64,000 nt of DNA from the NCBI GenBank assembly GCA_958510825.1, contig OY294046.1, positions 43,815,794-43,879,793 of the forward strand, read 5' to 3'. Under the pieces are notes generated by a model. That model was given only the letters and a program-made list of their open reading frames with translations, was not told the DNA's origin and made no database searches. The stretch comes from Brachypterus glaber (lineage: Eukaryota; Arthropoda; Insecta; Coleoptera; Kateretidae). The translations under genes were made by a program, and so were the position numbers. Shown one piece after another: positions 55,820-64,000 of this stretch. Positions within the stretch are counted from its first letter, which is position 1. Every line of letters begins with the position of its first letter.

Positions 55820-56661
55820 TCCGTTGTTTTTAGTAAGGTGGGTAAGCCAATGTAGTAGTAGTAGTAAGGGTGGGGAGGCTACAAGCCAGGCAACTAGGCC
55901 ATTATGGCCCTTTTTGCCAGCCCCGAGCTGTCCCAGCCACACATCTACCCTACTCCCTGCCTAAACCTGCCGGACCTCCTTATAAAGGTCGCGATATCTG
56001 TCCAGGCAAGGGTACGCAACTCCTCTCTTCGGAGAGTTGCCACTCCGAAGATCTCCTGTCGTATTCTGCCGAACCGATCGCATTGTCCTAGGAAATGGAA
56101 GGACGATTCTTCGTCTATCCCGCAACCCGAACAGACGGGGTCGTTACCAACCTTCATCTTGAACAGGTGCCTTCCTAGTCCACAGTGACCCGTGAGGATC
56201 CCTGTGAGTTGGCTGATCGTGGCTCGGCTTCTTCCTAGTAGCCACGCGGTTTTTGGGTAAGCCAATTATTTCCATGTTCCTAATATTGTCACCCCCTCTT
56301 AAAGTTGTTAGTTCGTCTTCTGTGGCATAGCTGCAACTGCTAAAATGCATATATGCAATGTATCTGTTATATCGAAGAGATTCCTGCATGTAAATATGAT
56401 GTATCTAGATGTATCCAGTTGGTAATGGCGTACATAAAAACCCAGTTCGTGTTTCGTACTCTTCCACTATAAAATTGTGCTGACTGTCCCAGGCTGGGTA
56501 GCATCGATTATTGCAGGATAAGAACGTAATAAGGTAGGCACAAACATGCAATTTTTTGGCCCATATTGTGTTTTACTTAATAAAGAAGTGAAAAGGTAAT
56601 TTTTTGAGATTGTTGTCTAAGTAGCTGGGTTTCTAGTATTGTCATGAGAAGTAATTGACAA

Positions 56662-56702
<41 letters not shown>
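55820..56702 (+). repeat. Unknown interspersed repeat, copy 1, split by a LINE; ends in AATAAA and poly-A
   Basis: The parts at 55820-55851 and 56267-56600 match 60003-60375 in order: GAGCCAATTATTGCC-like start, CTTAGTTCG-like block, GATGTATCTAGATGTATCCA, GGTAGCATCGATTATTGCAG and CCATATTGTGTTTTACT. An AATAAA lies near 56579 and a 39-base A run at 56663. This looks like a retroposed transcript or SINE-like unit of unknown origin. Confidence 0.6.
55852..56254 (-). mobile_element. 5'-truncated RNase H-class LINE with 12-bp target duplication
   Basis: On the minus strand it encodes the last 100 or so residues of an ORF2 from the I/R1-type LINEs: QLTGILTGHCGLGRHLFKMK and then a CX2CX8HX4C knuckle (CSGCGIDEESSFHFLGQC). 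The stop is at about 55945. A 3' UTR follows, ending in a (TAC)n tail at 55852-55868. GGGTAAGCCAAT occurs on both sides (55840-55851 and 56255-56266), and the empty version is at about 60013 (GGTGAGCCAATTATTG). This is a typical dead-on-arrival insertion and was probably recent. Confidence 0.9.
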
Positions 56703-56703
<1 letters not shown>

Positions 56704-57320
56704 AAATAGAGTAACGAAGAAATTAGAGAGTTCTAAATCTTGGTTCTACTTTTTATTCTAAGATAATTGCCAGGCCGATATGAGATTGTAATCGATACGT
56801 ATATGAAGAGTGCGTGAGGCTGAAATTGTTATTGTGCCACAATATTTTCTTATTAGTTTGTTAATTTAGTTGTGGGTTTGTTCCTTACTATTATTGCCCG
56901 TACCCTGGCAATATTTGGGACAGGGGTTCTTAATATTGTCAGTACGCAATCTTTTTTAAAAATCAATAATATTTTTTTTTTTTTTTAAACTTCTGCAAAA
57001 AAAAATGAAAAAAAAAAAAACAAAAAGAAAATAGAGTAACGAAGAAATTAGAGAGTTCTAAATCTTGGTTCTACTTTTTATTCTAAGATAATTGCCAGGC
57101 CGATATGAGATTGTAATCGATACGTATATGAAGAGTGCGTGAGGCTGAAATTGTTATTGTGCCACAATATTTTCTTATTAGTTTGTTAATTTAGTTGTGG
57201 GTTTGTTCCTTACTATTATTGCCCGTACCCTGGCAATATTTGGGACAGGGGTTCTTAATATTGTCAGTACGCAATCTTTTTTAAAAATCAATAATATTTT
57301 TTTTTAAACTTCTGCAGTTT
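56663..57320. repeat. About 0.32 kb tandem duplication beside a 39-A run
   Basis: The block from GAAAATAGAGTAACGAAG to AAACTTCTGC occurs at about 56702-56996 and 57026-57315. The copies appear identical except for T-run and A-run lengths. The second copy is preceded by an A-rich bridge. Slippage or an assembly duplication at the homopolymers are both possible. Confidence 0.85.
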
Positions 57321-58394
57321 GTTTATTTTTTACCTAGTAGAATAAAGATATGTTTATTGTTAATGTAGTAAAGTTTCAGGTGATAACAAATAAATTTGAA
57401 TGCAGTAAAAAATAAAATGTCTTAAAACGCCAATAATTGACTCACTCACCTTATGTGTATTTCAAATAGTGGATGACATCATCATGCATATAGCTTTTTG
57501 GCGCGAATTAAAAAATAGCAAATTTAAACCGATTTTTAATGGGTAAAAAATATTAGTAGGAATACATTTTTGATTTAAGCAGCATAAACTCTATGGAATT
57601 TCATAATAAGCGCAGACGGTTCACCTTGTTCGTTGTAGAAAATCAGTTGAAAATACACATCCAAACTTTTTTCAGATAATGTTTAACATTGTTAACAATA
57701 TCCTTTATCCAACACCTCATTAAAAACATCCTGTTTTCTGTTGCAATTTTAAATAAGAAAACTTCTTTTAGTCTATTGTTATTCTATTCTTCTTTTATCT
57801 ACCTTAAAGGTTCTACCGATACATATTAAGTGATAAGATAAAAATCGCATTACTTTCTATTAAAAAGACTAGCCATCCATGATACGCTTTCTTTTTTAAG
57901 CACCTATCTATTTCACGATCACGTATGTGACAAAAAAGATAACCATTAACAGTTTAAGAGACACTTTTAACAATATCTTTTATACCTGCTCCAGCTACTG
58001 TCATAATATAAATGGATATAGTGTAAATGGCACTATAAATAAATGTTTTTTAGATTGTATCTAAGAAAAAAAATATTTTTTATAGTAAAATTAACAGTAT
58101 ATGACAATAATGAAGATCGATATCGCACGTAATGGATTTTGGGAAAGTTTTTTAAGGAGATTGTGTGTCTAGGTTTTTATAACCTAATGTGCTTTCAAGA
58201 TGTGAGAATGATTGTGTTATTCTCCTAGACTACTTTAATAGAATAATTTAATAAAATACATATCTATAAAAAAATCTGGATTATGAAGAATGTTCCTTGC
58301 GTAAGAATATTTGCTCGTAATCCCATAATAATTTGTTACGTATATTTTTGTATATGATAAAATTTTGGTATAATATAAAAAAAGGTTAATTCAT
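57321..58394. other. No gene found
   Basis: AT-rich, with no repeat partner in the window that I could find. ACAATATCTTTTATACCTGC (57970) loosely echoes AACAATATCCTTTATCCAAC (57698), about 270 bp apart. Confidence 0.4.
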
Positions 58395-58407
58395 CGAGAT
58401 TAGAATG

Positions 58408-58475
58408 CATTTTTAACCGACTTCCAAAAAGGAGGAGGTTATCAATTCGACGTGTGATTTCTTTTCATATTTTTT
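58408..58475. repeat. Short interspersed motif AACCGACTTCCAAAAAGGAGG
   Basis: TTAACCGACTTCCAAAAAGG followed by AGGAGGTTATCAATTCGAC and a T-rich stretch. I recall very similar GACTTC...GGAGGAGGTT sequences as common repeats of lepidopteran genomes, but cannot verify this here. Confidence 0.5.
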
Positions 58476-59107
58476 TATGTTTGGAACCAATGAACGGAAT
58501 TTTGAGGAAACTTTTTGCAACTTAAAGAGGGCATTCATGAGGTGATCCCGTTTTAATTTGACGCTCAGATAATGCCGGGTGAGCAGGATAATTAAGATAA
58601 ATCTAATAATTTCACTTAAAAACGGCTTAATTTGGTTCTACTACCAGCCAAATTTTTAGAGAAATATAGGATAACTCGGATAAGCCGAATAACTTGAATA
58701 AGGGGTCACTTAAATATTACGGCACACTGAAAATCTTTTAAATGCAGGTAAACTTCATTCTCTAGACCTGTAATATTAAAATACAAAGAGAAAATGATAA
58801 AATTTATTACATCACATTTAATGTGATTTTACCAAAAGGCGTTGTTTGATTATTACTTAACGCTTAAAGATTTTCTTTACTATTTCGTTTAAAATAAGGT
58901 TGGTTGGACTCTTGGGCGCTAAAATAAAAATATAAATTTTATTTTTTAGAAATTTATCTTTAAGATAATGACGTCACAACGCACTAACAGTGCATTGTGA
59001 GCTTGCCGAAATGGAAGGACAACTATAATTTAGCTTAGATGACGTTACAAATCTACAAGTTCTCTGTCTCTCAAAGGTAAAAAATAAAAACTTTTTGCAA
59101 AAAAATT
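58476..59107. other. No gene found
   Basis: Unassigned AT-rich sequence; no long frame and no internal partner. Confidence 0.4.
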
Positions 59108-59278
59108 AACCGACTTCTATGTCTCTAAAAAGTAAAAAATAAAAAAACACTTAAGTCGGTGCCAATTTCACAGCAAACAATAAAAAAATAATTGTTACTA
59201 ATTAATTTATGGAATGGTGAAATTGGCACCGACTTAAGTGTTTTTTTTATTTTTTACTTTTTAGAGACAGAAGTCGGT
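59108..59278. mobile_element. 171-bp near-perfect palindrome (hairpin MITE)
   Basis: AACCGACTTCTATGTCTCTA at the left and TAGAGACAGAAGTCGGTT at the right are inverted. They continue through ACACTTAAGTCGGTGCCAAT against ATTGGCACCGACTTAAGTGT. Arms are about 65 bp around a loop of about 40 bp. The AACCGACTTC end is the same as the motif at 58.4 kb. Confidence 0.8.
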
Positions 59279-60002
59279 TCATTTTTTTTGCGAAAAGTTT
59301 TTATTTAATTTTTGTACATAATTAAATAAACTAGTGCTTGGGGGAGAGGTGAAATATGGTTAATTGGTATGATCTGTAAAATTTAAGGACCTTAAAATGG
59401 TTAAATACCAAACTAGTATGGGAAGTCCGTTACAAATTTTGGAAAGTCTTTTAAAAATCACTAATAAATTCCAAAATCCTTTACATTTTAGAAAATCCGT
59501 TAATTTTTTACAAGATTTAGGAGATTTTCCAGAGATCTCACCAAAAAGCTCAAAAACCAAAGAAATGGAAGTCTTAGATAACATGCAATAATCCCGAAAG
59601 TCCGTGAACAAATATTTTGTAGTGGTTTTTCCCTCGCCAAAATCTCTAAAACTTTTTTTTTGCGATAACATAACTTTTGTTTCTCCTAGACTCGCTTGTA
59701 GGTAAAAAGTAATAACCAACTTTAAGTTGGTATTGTAGACTCTATGGAGAAAGAATTCTAATAAAAAGTTGCTGATACGCACATATAGGCACATTGTTAC
59801 AGTTATTACGTCTTGATCCCAGAAAATAAAGTAGAAAAGAACTTTCGTATCCGCGAGATTTCTTGGACCGATATTCTAATTTAAAGTTGTAAAGTGGGCT
59901 ATTTTACGTCAAACTGGTAACTTAGGACTAAGAAAGAAAGACTATCTTTTAGACCTGCAAGCAGAAAAATTAAATTCTTTTATAAAGCGATGATTGCCAA
60001 AA
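59279..60002. other. No convincing gene; 144-codon chance frame
   Basis: A 144-codon minus-strand frame (59360-59794) is open, but it is low in acidic residues and rich in Phe/Leu/Lys/Ser. It runs over diverged short direct repeats (AAATCC/AAATTCC units at 59450-59510), so I treat it as accidental. Confidence 0.4.
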
Positions 60003-60375
60003 TGTTAAGTAAGGTAGGTGAGCCAATTATTGCCAATGTTCCTAATATTGACAACCCCTCTTAAACTTGTTAGTTCGTTCTCTGTATCATATATGGCACT
60101 TTCAGTATATCTGTTATTTCGAAAATATGCCTGTAAATATGATGTATGTGAATCTGTATCTGTATGTATCCAGTTGGTAAAGGCGTACACAAAAAAAAAA
60201 CAGTTTGAATCTCATGCCACAAATTCCACTATAAAAACTTATAAAGTTGTGCTGACTGTCTTAAGCTGGGTAGCATCGATTATTGCAGGGCAAAAACGTA
60301 ATAAGGTAGGCACAAAATATTTAATATGCACTTTCTTGGACCATATTGTGTTTTACTCAATAAAAAAGGAGTAAA
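60003..60375 (+). repeat. Unknown interspersed repeat, copy 2 (uninterrupted)
   Basis: It matches the 55.8/56.3-56.6 kb repeat, including GGTAGCATCGATTATTGCAG and CCATATTGTGTTTTACTCAA with AATAAA at about 60359. It supplies the empty site for the LINE fragment. The open frames on both strands are shared repeat sequence with different stops, so they are not conserved proteins. Confidence 0.65.
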
Positions 60376-60489
60376 GAAAAGTCCAAAAAATCCAAATAAC
60401 GTCCATTTTTCTGCAATACCATAGCGTTGAAATAAATTAGAAATAAGATGTGATACAATAGCACCAAAGTTATATGCGAAAAAATATGG

Positions 60490-61085
60490 AATGAAAAACC
60501 TTTTTTCTACGATCTAATAGAAAAGTTAACATTTCTACAAAAACAAATGAAGATTTTAGACTTCAATATAACCTATTTCTTAGTATTTTATTTTTTTGCT
60601 CGTTAGCATGACAACAAGCTTAAAAGTGATTTTTTTCGGGCTCACATTGAAGGCAACCGGCATGTCAATCGTAAAACGGCTGTCAGTTATATGTCAGTTA
60701 TACGAGATGTTGGTCGGCCATTTTTTTAATATGAAATTATTATTTATTTTGAACCAAATCTCATTTTCATGTGCTAAATATTTGTATGCTATATATTTGT
60801 TGTTACGAAGGAATTATGGAGAGTTACTGTGATTAGGATTTTACTTTTACACCAACATATTTTCAGAAAATTGTACTCAAATACTGCGACCTTGTAAGGT
60901 AACTAACTGTCTGAAATTTATTTATTTAATTATTTTAGATCGTAGAAAAAATGTTGTTTGTATTACGAGTGAAATGTGATTTGTGCTTTCGCGTGATTTC
61001 TGATCTCGGCTAGAAGTCTCGATCAGCAAATTCCACGCTCAAGCAGAAATCAATAATTTTGCCCTCTTAATACAAAAATAACTAT
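60490..61085. mobile_element. Foldback element (TTTTTTCTACGATCT ends), copy 2
   Basis: It opens CTTTTTTCTACGATCTAATA; the inner inverted end AGATCGTAGAAAAAATGTTG is at about 60937. The hairpin around GATTTGTGCTTTCGCGTG and CACGCTCAAGCAGAAATC follows. It is homologous throughout to 47133-47706, with substitutions. Confidence 0.7.
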
Positions 61086-61499
61086 TTTAAGTATATAAAT
61101 TCAGTTAAAAATGGTCAGTGCTAGCGTGGAATCGCTCAAATTCAGTAACCTGCTTATAGACGTATTCAGAGCTGTTTTTGACTAGATTTATGAATTCCTA
61201 AAACCAATGAAACAACTCGACTATCAGATTAAACACGAGAGTGAGAGCATGGAAAAAATACCAAATCTGGTTAAACTACTTTAAATGTTAAGCAGATTCT
61301 AATTGAATTTAGTTTTATACTACAAAAGTTTTCTTTGTGGTAGAATTAAAAGAATATAACTTTCATAGGGGTTTAAACCTCATTGGAGGAATTTGATTTA
61401 TTTTTTGCGAAAACGAAATTTTAACAATGTTTAAAATTTGATAGCAGTTTGGTATAATACAATATAATACAATATAAGTGGGGTTGTGAGGCATGGTAC
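61086..61499. other. No gene found
   Basis: AT-rich. A short direct repeat, ACAATATAATACAATATAA, lies near 61460-61480. Nothing else is supported. Confidence 0.4.
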
Positions 61500-62370
61500 T
61501 GCCTTTTAAATCACTGCGACAATGAGATATATTGTGAATCCCCTTTGCAATTTAGTCAACATCAAACTTTAGGCTTCCAAAGAAGCCTAAGAGTTTTTTG
61601 GGGGCTACTTGGGATATATCTGTAGGTCTTGGGTATACCTGTTCTAGATATTGTAGGCTTTTGCGAGCAATGGCTTTGCAGAAGCACATAATATGTTCGG
61701 CCGTTTCTGGTGCTTCCTAGCATAGACGGCAAGTGTCGATTTCAGATTTTCCCATTTTTTTAAGATGATATCTTAACGAGCTGTGTCTGGTTAACAACCC
61801 TGTATAGGTCTTTAGGTCCGCCTTGCTGAGATCGAGTAACTTTCTTGTTCGTTCAGGTTCATATTTTATGAATATTTTGGCCTGTCTTAAGTTTTGGTCT
61901 TTCCAATATGGAGTTTTGATTTTGGTTTCCCATTCCTTAATTGCCTCTACCTGATGGCTTTTGTTAAAGCCACAGAAAGGTTCAGGGCCAATAAATTAAG
62001 TGCATGACCCTCTCTCGCGAGAGAGTCCGCAGCCTCATTGCCTTCAATACCCTCGTGTCCTGGCACCCACATCAAGGAAACCTTGTTGGTTTCTGCCAGT
62101 TGTTTGAGGGTTTCGTAGCATTTCCAGACAAGCTTTAACTCAAATGCACATGAACTTAGTGCCTTTAAAGCTGCTTGGTTATCCGAGAATATGCATATTT
62201 TTTGCTCTCTTTTGCCCTTATTCAGGCATCACAAATTTTTATGGCGTATGTTTCCGCCTGGAAAATGGATGGAATTTTCCCCATTGGTATCGATAGTTGG
62301 CATCTCGGCCCATGTATGCCCGCACCAACTCCTAACTCCATTTTGGACCCATCTGTATAGTAGCAGATCG
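61500..62370 (-). pseudogene. RNase H domain and C-terminal knuckle of an I/R1-type LINE ORF2 (multiple stops)
   Basis: The RNase H of these LINEs removes the RNA strand from the cDNA hybrid. Minus-strand reading gives HTWAEMPT, then IFSDNQAALKALSSCAFELK with the catalytic Asp (about 62190-62140). WVPGHEGIEGNEAADSLARE follows, with the His and the last Asp (about 62073-62010). Further on, RHSSLRYHLKKMGKSEIDTC leads into CRLC-x8-HIMCFC, a CX2CX8HX4C knuckle with a TAG inside it (about 61711). The end is KLLGFFGS. There are several in-frame stops and at least two frameshifts, so it is an old copy. It comes from the same class as 55852-56254 but a different family. Upstream RT sequence is absent, consistent with 5' truncation. 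Confidence 0.85.
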
Positions 62371-62859
62371 TCCCATACCAGTACCAGTTTGGTATAAAAA
62401 GTCCAAACTTATAAGTTTACAATCTAAGAAAAAATTACCATAAAGGTGAAAAATAGGCAGTTTTTTTTTCAAAAGAGGTAAAGCATCTTAAAACGGAAGC
62501 TTTAAGAATATGGAGTTTTTTCGTTTTGCCGCTGAAAACGAATCCGGAACAATAATTTAAAAATTCTAAATGACAGATTCAATAAGGACATCATTTTAAA
62601 ATTAGGAGTTTTCTGATTATAATCAAGGAACTAATACTGGTATAAAAATAATTTAGCCACTAAAAAAAGCTTACTTAAGTATCTTAAAAGCTTATTTAAA
62701 TGTCTATTAAAATCGTTGTAATTTTTTTATGGGTCCAGTTGTTTTTAAGATATAGCAGCCCAAAATTTTACAAAAAAATAGGCCTCTCTATTTTACAGTG
62801 TTTAGCTGCAATATTGTGGTATTTTTGACACATTTAGCTTTTAAATATTTTTTTTATAT

Positions 62860-63535
62860 TTTGTGATTCTTACAAACTCATAATCACATGCATTTTGCTT
62901 GTTCTTATAGGCCCATAAGAGGTATCTACCTATTTTTTCTTTTGAGTTGGCAACAGACAACAGCCTATCGCTTAATGTTTTCAGTGCAAATGTCAAACGT
63001 CTTTTTAAAGTTTAATTTTCTACAATATTTGTCGTTTAGGTTATTTTTTACCGTGTTAAAATTGTGGCTTTGTTACTTGTAGTGAAAAAGAGAAGACATG
63101 ACTATAAAATATATCAAAATGTAATTTGTTCTTAGAATTTTAAACATGGCGAAAACTGTAATGCCAACCCGAAACAAAAATCCCTAAATCAGTCATCAGT
63201 TTAAATGTAAGTTTTTTAAAATTTTAGGGCAAAATAGAAAAAATTGTGTAAAGCACTCGATTCACAACACGTTTTTAGGGCACTAGTACTTTTATTAAGA
63301 TGTAATTTGTTCTTAAAATTTTAAACATGGCGAAAACTATAATGCAAACCCCAAACAAAAATCCCAAATGTATTTTTTTTAAATATTGGGGCAAAATAGA
63401 AAAAATTGTATAAAGCACTCGTTTCATAACATGTTTTTAGAGCACTAGTACTTTAGAAAACTCGCGTGGAATTCTAAACTTGCACTCGTGCACTAAAAAC
63501 GTATGTTATGAAACTAATACTTTAATATACTATTA
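62860..63535 (+). repeat. Interspersed repeat with terminal hairpin, copy 2 (internally duplicated)
   Basis: It parallels 49610-50112: CTCATAATCACATGCATTTT, GAGTTGGCAACAGACAACAG and GTTAAAATTGTGGCTTTG. The section GTAATTTGTTCTTAGAATTT to GCACTAGTACTTT is present twice (about 63121-63292 and 63302-63452). The closing hairpin arm CACTAAAAACGTATGTTATG is at about 63493. Confidence 0.7.
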
Positions 63536-64000
63536 ATTTTTATTGCTTGTAAAAGTCCAAACCAATGATCAATAAAAAAATCTGTTTGTCGTGAAAATAA
63601 GAAAGAAAAAATCGCTTATTTTTTCTAACTAAATCAACTTGACTACTTCTTCTTTTTTATTAGTATCTCGATCCTTATAGCATAGAAACTTAATGCTATC
63701 CTTAAGCAATATTAATAAATACCGAAAAACTACATAAAAGGAAAAGTGCTTTGTCAGAAAAAAGACTTATAGGAGCAAGGGTGTGAGTATAATCAAAACT
63801 TATACAAAAGCCAACAAGTTAAAGCCAAGTTCGGATATGAAATAAATCTCATAAGACCATGGGACCAAGTTTTAATACCGCAATTTGTCTTCATTACCAA
63901 TAGTAATACAATCAGTTGTCGACACATATTACTCGCGGAATCTTTGTAACCTTACCCGAAATTCAAAATATGCTTTCACTGTTAAATCAAATATCCTTTT
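63536..64000. other. No gene found
   Basis: AT-rich end of the window. No long frame, repeat partner or RNA gene is visible. Confidence 0.4.

Noticed and set aside
59360..59794. 144-codon minus-strand frame
   Set aside because: Composition is Leu/Phe/Lys/Ser-rich, no motif is recognisable, and it overlies short diverged direct repeats; a frame of this length can arise by chance in such sequence.
60018..60374. 118-codon plus-strand frame
   Set aside because: It lies entirely in the unknown interspersed repeat; the second copy at 56.3 kb does not keep the frame.

Overview
The window looks like a transposon-dominated stretch of an insect nuclear genome. It is strongly AT-rich and full of microsatellites. 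It carries an endonuclease-reverse transcriptase LINE with a PHD-finger ORF1, a Tc1/mariner DD41D transposase, tRNA-derived SINEs, and many TA-flanked or foldback non-autonomous DNA elements. There are no operons, CRISPR arrays, rRNA genes or credible stand-alone tRNA genes. The insect order cannot be fixed from sequence alone.

Layout. 1-8.4 kb: a large inverted-repeat complex (1123-7112), with a 1.3 kb palindrome at its centre and a nearly full-length 4.1 kb LINE (2731-6830) in the right arm. A tandem repeat pair and a foldback element follow. 9.2-18 kb: foldback elements (9271-10246, 10374-11055, 12218-12860, 17456-17942) and small hairpins. 18.5-27.1 kb: the most complex nest, with two SINE copies, a TA-flanked long-TIR family (18977-20871 and 22522-23253), a Chapaev/Transib-like foldback inside the first of these, and a 1.3 kb DD41D mariner. 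The last two insertions can be proved because a paralogous inverted copy at 26437-27050 keeps both empty sites. 27.4-27.9 kb: a 126-codon reading frame with its own AATAAA signal, the best candidate for an unbroken host gene. 28.2-34.9 kb: a 1.7 kb palindrome with a SINE in it, two TA-flanked elements, and a nearly perfect 1.19 kb tandem duplication.

35-48 kb: a degraded mitochondrial dicarboxylate-carrier copy (about 36.66-36.99 kb), a 1.1 kb interspersed repeat, a hAT element with 17-bp TIRs and an 8-bp target duplication (39908-40968), and several MITEs. 48-64 kb: a 354-bp tandem array, two copies of a 'jawed-hairpin' repeat, four related TA/CACT MITEs rich in TGTAAA/TTTACA words (one of them lies earlier, at 30.7 kb), a SINE with a quadruplicated head end, a 5'-truncated RNase H-class LINE with a 12-bp target duplication, a 0.32 kb tandem duplication next to a 39-A run, and a second RNase H-class LINE pseudogene.

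How the parts work together. Nothing here forms a pathway. The LINEs are the kind of source that could mobilise the SINEs and processed copies, and the DNA transposases could mobilise the short TIR elements. Every transposon protein I can read is broken by frameshifts, stops or truncation, so the region behaves as a layered record of insertions. I found no convincing new functional system. The most useful observations are the paralogous empty sites, the SINEs with swapped tRNA-like heads, the small candidate gene and the TGTAAA-rich MITE family.
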